Of a stretch of 64,000 bases of DNA, positions 7,934-16,732 are shown piece after piece. The stretch's first letter is position 1; the number at the start of each line of letters is the position of its first letter. A program made the position numbers and the translations under genes. A model generated the notes under the pieces. That model was not told the origin of the DNA and made no database searches. It saw only the letters and a list, made by a program, of their open reading frames with translations. Origin of the DNA: Tardiphaga alba (GTDB lineage: Bacteria > Pseudomonadota > Alphaproteobacteria > Rhizobiales > Xanthobacteraceae); contig NZ_CP036498.1 in the NCBI RefSeq assembly GCF_018279705.1, positions 1,505,001 to 1,569,000 of the forward strand, written 5' to 3'.

Positions 7934-7986
7934 GCCTTTGGCAGCACGGATGCGGCCTCCCGGGGAGAAAACGGAAGGATTCGACC

Positions 7987-8376
7987 GTGAGTGAATTGCC
8001 AGTGAACACCAACAGCGCCGCGACGCACGCTTCCAAGCGCAGTTCCCAGTGGTGGTACCTAGCGCCAGTCGGGTTGATCGTCGCCGCTGTCTGGTTAGCG
8101 ATGCCGCAAAGGGCCGAGCTTGATGTGACGCTAAGGCCGGGCGGCGAAATCCGCATTCAGAACGTCGGGGACAAAGCGGTCGCGATTGAAGGCGTACTCG
8201 TGAATGGCGAGCAAAACTGCGCAGTCGTTACGATGCTTAATCTGGACAAACCCGCCGACAATCCATGGCCAATCGATTTGAGCGTGGGCTCGGCCATTGG
8301 ACTTTTTCCTGCTTGCCGTCCCATCCGCATCGCAGTCGCCACCAGCGCTGGCTCATCTAATCACAAACTTTGGTAG
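7987..8376 (+). CDS. Membrane-anchored hypothetical protein
   Basis: A 129-residue protein with a GTG start. A short cytoplasmic N-terminus (about 22 residues) is followed by one hydrophobic segment, WWYLAPVGLIVAAVWLAM. The ~85-residue exported part is probably beta-rich (LDVTLRPGGEIRIQNVGDKAVAIEGVLVNGE) and has two Cys that could form a disulfide. No family is recognised. It is followed within 4 bp by another exported protein gene, suggesting an envelope-directed pair. Confidence 0.65.
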   Translation: MSELPVNTNSAATHASKRSSQWWYLAPVGLIVAAVWLAMPQRAELDVTLRPGGEIRIQNVGDKAVAIEGVLVNGEQNCAVVTMLNLDKPADNPWPIDLSVGSAIGLFPACRPIRIAVATSAGSSNHKLW

Positions 8377-8379
8377 GAA

Positions 8380-8886
8380 ATGATGATTTCGAAGCTCCAT
8401 TGCATAACCGTAGTCGGCACGATCCTTGGAGCCACCATCGCGTTTGCTCAAGGCAAGCAAGATATTCGCGGCTTTCGCCCGGGAATGACATTCGCCGAGG
8501 CGGGCGAATTTGTGAGGAAGAACAACGTCAGTTGCGTCAACTTTTCGCGCGAGGTCATTCCTTACGGGGTCAAATGCGACGACATGACTTTGTGGTTTTC
8601 GCCGGAGCTAGACGATACTCCCCTGATTGCGATCTACACGGAGTTGCGGACTAACTCGAGCGTAGAGGAAGTAGTCAAATCGATATCCGAGCAATTTTCG
8701 AAGCCCGCTGTAGCTGTTCCGGAAGACCGGTCCACTGGACCGGGCTACGAATGGCAGTTGGACGGAGGAAAGGTTCTAAGGTTCACGCCCTCCCGTCGCG
8801 GCCTTCATCTGGTCGATGCAGAGCTTGCCGATAAAGCCGATCAAGAGAGGTACCGCAGGTCCCGGGTGCCGGTCCCAAAACTGTAA
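8380..8886 (+). CDS. Secreted hypothetical protein
   Basis: A 168-residue protein with a clear Sec signal peptide (hydrophobic CITVVGTILGATIAFAQG, cleavage expected after AFA). The mature part starts QDIRGFRPGMTFAEAGEFVRKN. The phrase G-F-x-P-G-M-T is typical of small periplasmic proteins of unknown function in Hyphomicrobiales. Two Cys (NNVSCVNF and GVKCDDM) may form a disulfide. It follows the membrane-anchored gene by 3 bp. Confidence 0.7.
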   Translation: MMISKLHCITVVGTILGATIAFAQGKQDIRGFRPGMTFAEAGEFVRKNNVSCVNFSREVIPYGVKCDDMTLWFSPELDDTPLIAIYTELRTNSSVEEVVKSISEQFSKPAVAVPEDRSTGPGYEWQLDGGKVLRFTPSRRGLHLVDAELADKADQERYRRSRVPVPKL

Positions 8887-9316
8887 AGGACCGAGCTGTC
8901 GCTTCCGCGTTCCCGATGCTGGCATCGCTGACGCCGCAATCCGAAACGGTACCTCAGCACCTTAATTTCCTTTATTTCAGTGCGGGCTTCCGCCCCCCCC
9001 CCTCGACCACGCTTGGAAGCCGCAGCGAAGGCGACTGGCGCGATTTTTGGCAGCGAGGGGCCCTCGCGGCACCGTAGGCGGTGAACTCGCCTTTCGGGCC
9101 GGTGGAACGGTTCCAGCCGAGCGGCCGCGGCCGGTTCCCTATTACCGCCAAAGTTGTCCATGCGGAGCCGCTCAGGTTCAGTAGGGGACCTTGTTAGCCA
9201 AGAGCAGGCGAAACGTTGGCTGGCCAGACAGCAATAAGGTTTATCCGCTCGCTCGCCTTCCCGCGCAATATTTAAAGGAATGACGAGACGCATGCTTCTC
9301 ACCGCGTTTGCGCCGC
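8887..9316. other. Gene-poor stretch with a 10-C tract
   Basis: About 430 bp lie between the convergent ends of the secreted-protein gene and the STAND-type gene. A minus-strand frame (8841-9320) overlaps the STAND stop by 4 bp. It reads as Arg-rich low-complexity sequence and runs through the next gene's tail, so I do not call it. The only structure I see is an uninterrupted run of ten C at 8993-9002. Confidence 0.5.
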
Positions 9317-10672
9317 TCATTTAAATGGCTGCAAGTCGCGCCCCGCTTTTCGAATTTCAGTAACGAGAACATGCTCCGACCCGATTGCCTTAGACAGCGC
9401 ACGTCCTAATTTCGCGCATTGCTCGGATCGTCTTCGCAAAAGGCCGACATTCTTAGCCGCGCGTGACTGAAAGACGACCTCTTGTAGTAAACGACTCAAG
9501 GTTTGCATTGGCGGAAAGCCATCTTGCGTAGAAATCAAAGCGAGTTCTAAGACCCGGTCCACACTTTCGCGACGATAAGATTTGAATGCAACATCAATGA
9601 TGTAGTCGGCCACGGCCGATGCAAGACGCACAACGTAAGCATTGACTGGCTCCGTGCGTTCGAGTCTGATGGCATCGACTGCCTCTGTCATCAGACGCTG
9701 ATAGTCTCGCAGAGCTGTGGCGTAATCACCCTCCGCTTCGCGCGTCATCGCCAGTCGGTAGAAGCCCGCTAGCCGGTACAAAAGTGCGACCCCAGCTAGG
9801 CTCGGCGCTAGGGATGGGTTTGTAATTCTTAACAGTCCCGCGATATCGCCCTTCTTCAAGCGAGTGAGACTCCAATACTCAAGTAGATTACGCGAATGAT
9901 ACTTCTTCTGATTTGCCTCCTTGAACGCCTCGTCAGCGGCATCATAGATTGGGGGAACTTGGAGGAGATACGTTCGCCCCAAAGTGAAGCTAACTTCGCC
10001 ACTTCCCGGAAAGTCTTTGCTGGCGCGCCGCGCTTCAGCAAGCGCTTCAGCGTAACGCTTCCGAGTCCAAAGCAGTGAAATCCCTCGGACGCGTTTTCCG
10101 ATTTCGCTTTTCCCGTCCTTAGCTCGGCTAACCGCTTGCGCACTTCTCTTACGCAGATCTTCAGCGTCTTGAGGACTCAACTTCTCCTGAGTAATTTTGA
10201 CCATGAGCCTGATGGGCTCGGGTATGCTAATCTGCGAGCCAGTCGCGGGATTCCCGCTCCCTGCAAATAGATGAAATTGACTCATTCGCAGCAGCGATGC
10301 TTGAAGCGACTGCCTATCCTCCGCAAGTACGTCCAACAATTCTTCGAAGGTTGATGAGGACAAAAGCTGAAGAGCGTAAAGCACGCGCAGGTCGGAATAG
10401 TTGAGGCTGTCAATTTCACGCTTGAACGCAAATCGCCTTACTTCATCCCCATCCCTTCCGGTCCAGTTTGCCAGCACCTTTTCGAGATCGTCCCCGAAAC
10501 TGACCAAGCGTAATATTGATGCGATGAATATTGGCGAGCCTTTTGATGCGTTATGGATTGCATCCATCCATTCAGACACGCTAGGCCCGAACGTGAGCTG
10601 GCCGCCCAAATGCCCGACGACGGATGTGGCAAACTCGTAAGCCTCTTGCCGAGTGAATCCTGCGATCCTCAA
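9317..10672 (-). CDS. C-terminal part of a frameshifted AlbA_2-STAND-TPR protein
   Basis: This frame continues the NTPase begun at 11841. Its true upstream sequence, readable before the nominal TTG start, is SRVLFTSRLEPSAGANRILR, the post-Walker-B sensor region of STAND ATPases. Then come EAYEFATSV and a winged-helix-like stretch. From about residue 200 there are TPR-like helical pairs (RYAEALAEARRASKDFPG, GDYATALRDYQRLM). In STAND proteins such C-terminal repeats sense a trigger. The 4-bp overlap with the upstream frame comes from a -1 frame difference, not a normal gene junction. Confidence 0.75.
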   Translation of the reverse strand: MRIAGFTRQEAYEFATSVVGHLGGQLTFGPSVSEWMDAIHNASKGSPIFIASILRLVSFGDDLEKVLANWTGRDGDEVRRFAFKREIDSLNYSDLRVLYALQLLSSSTFEELLDVLAEDRQSLQASLLRMSQFHLFAGSGNPATGSQISIPEPIRLMVKITQEKLSPQDAEDLRKRSAQAVSRAKDGKSEIGKRVRGISLLWTRKRYAEALAEARRASKDFPGSGEVSFTLGRTYLLQVPPIYDAADEAFKEANQKKYHSRNLLEYWSLTRLKKGDIAGLLRITNPSLAPSLAGVALLYRLAGFYRLAMTREAEGDYATALRDYQRLMTEAVDAIRLERTEPVNAYVVRLASAVADYIIDVAFKSYRRESVDRVLELALISTQDGFPPMQTLSRLLQEVVFQSRAAKNVGLLRRRSEQCAKLGRALSKAIGSEHVLVTEIRKAGRDLQPFK

Positions 10673-11841
10673 TATCCTGTTTGCACCGGCGCTTGGCTCG
10701 AGACGCGACGTAAACAGGACTCGGCTTGGGTTGTTTTTGACAGTCCTTGATCGAACAGCTGCGCTATCCGAGAATACAATTCAATTTGCTTGTCTGGGTC
10801 TAACGAGTCGAGATCATCAATTACTAGCAGGACAGGAACGTCCTTGATTAGCTCTTTCGCGAAATCAAGCTTGTCTTCTAGGTTTTCGAACTGCTCAAAA
10901 TCGCTAGTCAAGCATCCTATTTCACTTAGAAACGCGTCTAGAAACGTATCGATGTCAGTGAAGTCTGTTCGCGTTGTACTGACATACTTTTGTAAGATAG
11001 CTGCGTACGTCTGTGACTTCGCCGTCAACCAAATAACCTTAGCAAACGCCTCAGAGCGGGTTTTCACAACCTGTTCACAAAATTCATACGCTATAGCAGT
11101 CTTGCCGGTCCCTCCTAGAGCTGTGAGGATCTTTACCGGATTGCGGGTGTCTGCGAGCCAATTCCACAGTTGGACCAAATACTCACGGCGACCGATGAAC
11201 TCGATGAGATTTGGATCACGCGCTGGCAGATTGTTGTCGACTTCATTCAAAGGCCCCGGCATTTCACCGATATCAGCCTTGCGGTCTCCAAAAGCAAAAA
11301 CTAAGAGATCATGCCGCTGGTTGATAACTAATGTGCTGGAGCCGTATCTCAGTGGTATGTCATCCAGTCTAAATACCAAGCTTTGATCTGACCGCGCCGC
11401 GGAGTTTCGTTTATATGCAATCGGCGGACCAATGGATCGTTTAGCTACGTGCAGAAGGAGCAATTTGGCCTTGTCGCCGCCAATGGTTCGATCACAAAGC
11501 AAAGGCGCTATCGGAATATAAGTCTTGAAATACCTGTCGGTCAGCTTGTCGAAATCGTCTTTATTCCATAGCCGCTTAAAATGATCGGCATTTTCTTCTT
11601 TGAACGCGATTACGAGATACCCGCCAAATGCGTTGTATAACGCGGCGATGTCATGCATCAGCTCACAGGTTAGGACTGGTTCGGGATGCAGCTCCGCCTT
11701 TGGCAAGCAAAATCCGACTTTATAGTCCCACATCGGCCCTTCGATATTTCGGATTGCTCCGTCAGGCAAAAACATGTCGACAATGCTCTGATCCAGCCGA
11801 CCCGATGTGTGTGCCCTATAAACTTCATGCTCAAACGACAT
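10669..11841 (-). CDS. N-terminal part of a frameshifted AlbA_2-STAND-TPR protein
   Basis: Residues ~25-160 look like a Schlafen-type AlbA_2 domain (W-D-Y-K-V-G-F-x-L-P, then HDIAALYNAFGGYLVIAF). A STAND/NB-ARC NTPase follows: FIGRREYLVQL entry motif, P-loop ALGGTGKTAIA (about residue 240) and Walker B VPVLLVIDDLDSLD. The frame then degenerates (GLSKTTQAESC) and stops, while the expected continuation lies one frame back. One extra A in the A5 run near 10736 would restore an ~840-residue protein. This architecture occurs in anti-phage NTPases. ATG 11841 is chosen over TTG 11853. Confidence 0.75.
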   Translation of the reverse strand: MSFEHEVYRAHTSGRLDQSIVDMFLPDGAIRNIEGPMWDYKVGFCLPKAELHPEPVLTCELMHDIAALYNAFGGYLVIAFKEENADHFKRLWNKDDFDKLTDRYFKTYIPIAPLLCDRTIGGDKAKLLLLHVAKRSIGPPIAYKRNSAARSDQSLVFRLDDIPLRYGSSTLVINQRHDLLVFAFGDRKADIGEMPGPLNEVDNNLPARDPNLIEFIGRREYLVQLWNWLADTRNPVKILTALGGTGKTAIAYEFCEQVVKTRSEAFAKVIWLTAKSQTYAAILQKYVSTTRTDFTDIDTFLDAFLSEIGCLTSDFEQFENLEDKLDFAKELIKDVPVLLVIDDLDSLDPDKQIELYSRIAQLFDQGLSKTTQAESCLRRVSSQAPVQTGY

Positions 11842-12064
11842 TGCTAGCGCCAATAAATAAATGTGTTGCGGTGCGATCCGTCCGAATCCACGTCGCGAAA
11901 CGCTATCCTGAGCTGCGCAGAGATGCTGCGCAATGTTAAAGAGCTAATAATCGGGGGAGTACTACATCCGCTTTTGTTCGATCTGCCCCCCACCAGAACC
12001 CTTTTCTCCGCCTAGACGCTGGAAGACCAATGATCGCAACCCCCGGCCTCACAGCTGACTTCGA

Positions 12065-13153
12065 TCAAGGTAGTTTTTCGATTGGCCCTCGGAATGTTGC
12101 TTCTAGCTTAATCGCTGACTCGATCAGCTCATCCTGCAGGCCGGACCAATCTTGCTCAGGGCTCCTCCATCCTGCGCCAACGTCTTTGCTTATTCGGCAA
12201 CTCAGCCTTCCGGGCAATTCTTGCCATTCCAAAGGCGCCCCGAAATGGGATTCAAGCGGTTCTTTCTGAGCTTGCAATCTCTGGAATGCAGCGAGCGAAG
12301 CTTCCTTGCCTTCTTTGAGCCGGATCACACACTCGACGCGACTTTGATCCTCTGTCAGAATAAGGTTCAAGACATAACCACTGCGGCCGATCCCTGCGGA
12401 AAGCCAGTGATCTGACGAGGTCGTGCGGTTCGCGAAGAGGCTTGTCTTTGCGCGAGCTCGCTCAATCAGCTGAGCCCAAAATTTGCGAAATATTTCGTGT
12501 CGGGCTGATTTAACTTTTCGAATCTCATTTGTCTGGTTTCTAATTTTGATCTCGTAGTGGGAAGCTTCCGGTAGCGGGACGATCTGCGTCGCATCGATCA
12601 ATATTTTTCCGTCGAATTTGTACGGGGCTAGCCTAACACAGGTGATGTCGAGGCCACTTTTGTTGAGCCACATCACTGAGGTAACAAGCTCGTCTGAGAA
12701 GTTTGAAGCGGCGAGGATAATCCTGACATCATCCGACAATTCAATCGCATCGAGAGACCCGACCTCGAGAAATTCCAAAATCTCTTTAGTCGCCAGCTCG
12801 TGATCGCCGCCCTTGTCCCGGGCGTGCGCTGCAACTGCTTGCTCCAATGTCATGCTAGACACCATCGCCGCATAGCGAATGGCTTGCAGCTCCATGTGCC
12901 CGCCGTCTTCTGATCTTTTTATTTCAACGACGACGAGGTTGGCGTCCTTCGAAAGGCACAAAAGGTCGATTCTGCGAGAGCTGTCTTCCCAATCAGAGAA
13001 CTCTTCACACAAAACCATCAGATCCGGCGCTAGAGGCGCGATGTGATTTTTCAAAAGAAGCTGGAGGTGTTTTCTCTCTAGTATCGCTTCTTGCGAATAG
13101 GACGTGAGCGGTACCGACTCGAGTTTGTCATTGTTGATCGTGAACAGTGCCAT
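12065..13153 (-). CDS. DUF4268 protein with PD-(D/E)xK nuclease-like N-terminus
   Basis: A 362-residue protein. Residues ~55-85 carry RRIDLLCLSKD followed by LVVVEIKRSED, the D...E-x-K core of a restriction-endonuclease-like fold as in NucS/DUF91 proteins. Residues ~225-360 match DUF4268: FWAQLIERARAKT, SDHWLSAGIGRSGYVLNL, FGAPLEWQELPGR. Such proteins are frequent on mobile islands near restriction and defence genes, and DNA cleavage is presumed but not proven. It is a monocistron on the minus strand, 211 bp upstream of the STAND gene. Confidence 0.8.
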   Translation of the reverse strand: MALFTINNDKLESVPLTSYSQEAILERKHLQLLLKNHIAPLAPDLMVLCEEFSDWEDSSRRIDLLCLSKDANLVVVEIKRSEDGGHMELQAIRYAAMVSSMTLEQAVAAHARDKGGDHELATKEILEFLEVGSLDAIELSDDVRIILAASNFSDELVTSVMWLNKSGLDITCVRLAPYKFDGKILIDATQIVPLPEASHYEIKIRNQTNEIRKVKSARHEIFRKFWAQLIERARAKTSLFANRTTSSDHWLSAGIGRSGYVLNLILTEDQSRVECVIRLKEGKEASLAAFQRLQAQKEPLESHFGAPLEWQELPGRLSCRISKDVGAGWRSPEQDWSGLQDELIESAIKLEATFRGPIEKLP

Positions 13154-13651
13154 CCGTCTTCCCCCGACTTACTACGTATTCGCGCGCACCCTAAAGCTGC
13201 ATATTCCGAGCCTGCGAACAAATAGGGCAAAAGTCTAACTCTTAGGGACAGCCAAAGTGTTTTAGCGGCCTCACTGCGGGGCAATGTCTCCAAATTCCTT
13301 TCGGCGGGATGCCTTTTTATAATTGCGACAGAAGCATCATTGCCATCCTAATCGCTCGGGATGATTTGAGGAGAATGGCAACTGCTACGCACCTTCACCG
13401 CCTTGGCAATCGTTTTGGTCTCTCAGGCTGTACATGCAGAGCGCGGAACGCGTTCGCTAGGCAAGACGGTATGGTGAATAATAGAGCAGCAAGCCGACCC
13501 TCACGACGAAGTCGATCACCGCACGTGAAAAGAACTATCGCAGACCAACGGCGCTATTCGGACACTGGCCAAAAGATTACAGGTGCTGAAAGTTGCGCTC
13601 GAGCTACGGGGAAGTCAGACCCGCAAGGGATCGCATTTCGCGACGGCTGTG
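13154..13651. other. Gene-poor stretch with a possible secreted-protein remnant
   Basis: No convincing gene lies here. At 13382-13477 the plus strand reads LLRTFTALAIVLVSQAVHAE and stops after 31 codons. This is a textbook signal peptide with GAGGAG just upstream but no ATG in frame; the nearby ATG at 13375 is one frame off. I read it as the broken 5' end of a former secreted-protein gene. The rest of the interval shows only short overlapping frames without family features. Confidence 0.4.
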
Positions 13652-14269
13652 TCAGATAGCGTGGTTACGCTTCACAATCTTGGCAATCGTCGCACGACTG
13701 CAACCGGTAGCGCGCTGGACAGCTCCCCAAGTTTCTCCGGCCTCAATAAGCCGCGCTATTCCCTGATTCCGCGCGGTATCTTCGGGACGGCCTTTGTAAC
13801 GGCCCTCTGCCTTGGCTTTGGCTTGGCCCTGAGCCTGCCGCCGTCGCCTATCATCGTAATCTTTGCGAGCCACGGCGGCGAGCATATCAAGCAGCATGCC
13901 ATTGATCGCTTCGAACATACGACCTGTAAAATCGTCCGTGCTCTTAGCTGCCATCATCCATGATGTGGGTAGATCAAGCGCCACGACCCGCACGCGGCGA
14001 GCGACAAGCTCGGCCTTGAGGCGCTCCCAATCGGCCGTGCCCAGCCTTGAAAGCCGGTCAACCTGCTCGACAAGAAGGACGTCGCCGGGGTGTGCGTCCC
14101 CGAGCAACCTGAACAGCTCAGGGCGAGCCAGCTTCGCGCCGCTTTCGTTTTCGGCATACCACGCGGCAATGCTCAGGCCACGCTCGGCCGCGAAGACCCT
14201 CAGTTGTTCGCGAGCACGCTGTGCGTCCTGCTCCGATGTTGACGCGCGAAGGTAGGCTCGGACGAACAA
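13652..14269 (-). CDS. Serine recombinase (resolvase/invertase family)
   Basis: A 205-residue protein of the small serine recombinase class. R8 and S10 in VRAYLRASTSEQD match the active Arg and nucleophile of gamma-delta/Tn3 resolvases. VEQVDRLSRLGTADW is the second conserved active-site block. A long E-helix is followed by a Hin-type HTH (LIEAGETWGAVQRATGCSRATIAKIV). The TTG start at 14269 has GAGGA ten bases upstream. It may resolve element multimers or invert a segment. Repeated half-sites lie directly upstream (14281-14388). Confidence 0.92.
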   Translation of the reverse strand: MFVRAYLRASTSEQDAQRAREQLRVFAAERGLSIAAWYAENESGAKLARPELFRLLGDAHPGDVLLVEQVDRLSRLGTADWERLKAELVARRVRVVALDLPTSWMMAAKSTDDFTGRMFEAINGMLLDMLAAVARKDYDDRRRRQAQGQAKAKAEGRYKGRPEDTARNQGIARLIEAGETWGAVQRATGCSRATIAKIVKRNHAI

Positions 14270-14280
14270 CGCTGTGTCCT

Positions 14281-14388
14281 CGGTTCAATATAACCGGTTC
14301 ACTTATATCAGTTCATTTTAAATGGTCAAATCGATTTTTTGAACCATCCTATTGTTGGTTTGCCTAGGGCGTACCCTAAGTGAACCGG
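14281..14388. promoter_or_regulatory. Candidate res/recombination site of the serine recombinase
   Basis: Directly upstream of the recombinase start lies a perfect 12-bp inverted repeat, ccggttcactta (14294-14305) and taagtgaaccgg (14377-14388). Further half-site-like copies of GGTTCA/TGAACC occur at 14282-14287 and 14339-14344, with a weaker one at 14310-14316. Several inverted half-sites spread over ~100 AT-rich bp next to the recombinase gene is the layout of resolvase res sites. Binding and strand exchange are inferred. Confidence 0.5.
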
Positions 14389-14899
14389 CGCGCCGGGATC
14401 GTTGAACGGCTGATTTTGCGGAAATGCGTAGCGGAGTACGGTCGGCGGGATCGCCCAGATGAAGCAGGCCGCAAGGTGTGCTGCAGCGTTAGGACGGCTG
14501 TCCTATAATTTCCGTATATTGTCAACAAGCTATGCGGGCTTTGATTTCGCTAGCAAATATTTCGCTGCAATCGGTGAGGTTTTCCGTACAGGCGGCATAC
14601 TCAAATTTAGACTGGCACCAAACGCGGGTGGTTAGGATATCGCCACTCCTCGAGGCAAGACGGTTCGCCCCAAATCAAATAATTGGCCCGTGAAAAACAC
14701 CATCCGCAGAAAGCTCGACAGGGTGTGTATCGAGCAACACGTACAAGGATAAAAAACGGACTTCACAACCAAAGTGCTGCGAATCGCTACACCGCATGGT
14801 TACCTGCAAGAGTAAGTCATCGGCTCGTGGCCTTTGAGTGCCGTTCTGTGCAAGGTCTATCTGGTACATACTTTGTGTAGGTAACTCGATAGGTGGAAG
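14389..14899. other. Gene-poor stretch upstream of the ATPase operon
   Basis: Only short, unconvincing frames occur in these ~510 bp. Two AT-rich patches (about 14510-14560 and 14660-14690) could hold promoters for the operon that starts at 14900, but I cannot assign -35/-10 boxes with confidence. Confidence 0.4.
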
Positions 14900-16732
14900 A
14901 TGCTGAAACGCTGGTCAATAGAGAATTTCAAATCATTTTCTGGTCGAACAGACTTGGCGCTGGCTCCTATCACGATTTTCGCCGGGGCAAATAGCAGCGG
15001 AAAAAGCTCAATCATCCAGAGTATCTTGCTCTTAAAACAGACGGTTCAATATGCCCCTGCCAGCCGCGGAATGGCGTTGAATGGTCCCTTAGTAAAACTT
15101 GGGACGTTTGAGGACATCAAAAATAGTAAGTCTGATGACAACTATATTGGAATTGCATGGGAGATGGATGTCGAAGACTCATCACAGCGTTTCAGGTCGT
15201 CGAACGATCTCTATTCTGAACAATTCTACTACATGGGGCGAAGCAACCTTTCAACTGTCTCTGGCGATTTCAGGTGGGACGCTGTTCCTTCGACGGGCGT
15301 CGTTGGGCCTACTATTAAACTCGCAAGCGCCGATCTGCTGCAGCTAAATCCTCGAATCACATCCGCGTCCTTGCTCGCGACAACAAACGAAAAGGGCGCA
15401 GCACCATTTATGCTGACGATGGAGCGTCAGAAAGATAGCAAGTTATCAGTGACGGTCATTGACGACTTCTCGCAGGCCGAAGTAGTCGGCAACAAGCCAG
15501 ACTGCTCAATCGTCGGCGGAACTTTGCGATACTTTTTCCCGTCAGCAGTCGCGGTTCGCTTCAATTCAACGCTCAATCGGGCGCGCGAGATCGCGCAAAT
15601 GATATCAGGCGATGACCCTTATACATATTACCGCGCGCGGGATATCGGCAGAGTGGAGCTCTCGCCAAGCGTTGTGAACGAAATATTCGTACTCCTGACT
15701 GGAGAGTCTCGATCAGCGAACTTGACACTGTTTCCAGAAGTCGACGAAGCGACCACTGTGGAAGAAGTCGCGGCACGCTATCGTCGATATCGTATGAACA
15801 ATCGAGCTCATAGAAAGGAGCCTACGAGAACGCCGAACGAGATCCGTTCAGAGATCGAGGCTGTACTTTATCGCGGTCAATCACCGCAATACAAAGATGA
15901 ACTCGAATTTCCATCGCTGTTGAACGAGGGCTCTCAATACGCAACTCAGTACTTCATGTCGGCAGTCCATTATCTCGGACCACTGCGTGATGAGCCCAAG
16001 CCAATTTACCCATTGGAAGCTCTAGCAAGCACCACAGAGGTCGGTTTCAAAGGAGAGCACACCGCGGCGGTCCTTGACCTACATAAAGATAGATCGGTGC
16101 GCTATTTGCCGAGTTCGTTCATAACGGGTGACGGCTTCAACCTTAATTCCAAGTACGTTTCATTGCATGATGCCGTCGTCGATTGGCTGACGTACGTCGG
16201 CGTCGCCAGTGAAGTATCAACCGAAGATCAGGGTAAGGTTGGACATCAGTTGCAGGTTAGGACGCAGGGGATCGACCGCTTTCACGATCTAACAAACGTC
16301 GGCGTCGGCGTAAGTCAGGTACTCCCAATTATCGTCTCGGCGCTGCTCGCTGATTCACCTGCACTTCTTATATTTGAACAGCCTGAGTTGCATTTGCACC
16401 CTAAAGTGCAAGCCCGGCTGGCAGATTTCTTCCTGTCTGTCGCATTGATTGGAAAGCAATGCATTCTGGAGACACATAGCGAGTACCTAATTGATCGTTT
16501 TCGTCACCGAGTAGCTGCTGCGGTGGGCGATTCATTAGTCGCCACGACAAAGATCTACTTCACAGAACGCGAGGCGGGTACAACTAAGTGCAGAGAGGTG
16601 CCCGTTACCAAGTATGGCGCCATCTCGGATTGGCCGAAAGACTTCTTTGAGCAGTCTCAGTTAGAGTCCGAGGCCATACTTCGAGCCGCAGCAGCTAAAC
16701 GCCAAGCTGAGAAGAATGCTCGAAACAAATGA
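14900..16732 (+). CDS. DUF3696-type SMC/ABC ATPase, first gene of a two-gene operon
   Basis: A 610-residue protein opening LKRWSIENFKSFSG, with Walker A GANSSGKSS at residues 29-37 and Q-loop LLLKQTV. The C-terminal lobe carries a signature-like LTNVGVGVSQVLPII (~462-477), Walker B ALLIFEQPELHLHP (~488-500) and the H-loop ILETHSEYLI (~520-530). This arrangement is that of OLD/RecF-like AAA_15/AAA_21 ATPases of the DUF3696 group. No TOPRIM domain is fused. Such ATPases act as sensors or motors with a second effector protein in several defence systems. GGTGGAAG precedes the ATG. The next gene starts inside its stop codon. Confidence 0.88.
   Translation: MLKRWSIENFKSFSGRTDLALAPITIFAGANSSGKSSIIQSILLLKQTVQYAPASRGMALNGPLVKLGTFEDIKNSKSDDNYIGIAWEMDVEDSSQRFRSSNDLYSEQFYYMGRSNLSTVSGDFRWDAVPSTGVVGPTIKLASADLLQLNPRITSASLLATTNEKGAAPFMLTMERQKDSKLSVTVIDDFSQAEVVGNKPDCSIVGGTLRYFFPSAVAVRFNSTLNRAREIAQMISGDDPYTYYRARDIGRVELSPSVVNEIFVLLTGESRSANLTLFPEVDEATTVEEVAARYRRYRMNNRAHRKEPTRTPNEIRSEIEAVLYRGQSPQYKDELEFPSLLNEGSQYATQYFMSAVHYLGPLRDEPKPIYPLEALASTTEVGFKGEHTAAVLDLHKDRSVRYLPSSFITGDGFNLNSKYVSLHDAVVDWLTYVGVASEVSTEDQGKVGHQLQVRTQGIDRFHDLTNVGVGVSQVLPIIVSALLADSPALLIFEQPELHLHPKVQARLADFFLSVALIGKQCILETHSEYLIDRFRHRVAAAVGDSLVATTKIYFTEREAGTTKCREVPVTKYGAISDWPKDFFEQSQLESEAILRAAAAKRQAEKNARNK

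Noticed and set aside
8841..9320. 159-residue minus-strand frame whose ATG overlaps the STAND stop by 4 bp
   Set aside because: The overlap looked like coupling, but the product is Arg-rich low complexity, crosses the C10 tract and runs into the convergent gene. I left it as non-coding.
10725..10760. Programmed -1 frameshifting of the STAND gene
   Set aside because: AAA-to-AAA slippage is possible, but the heptamer is not canonical (C before the A run), no downstream stimulatory stem was evident, and two other genes show the same kind of one-base loss. Deletion or sequencing error is simpler.
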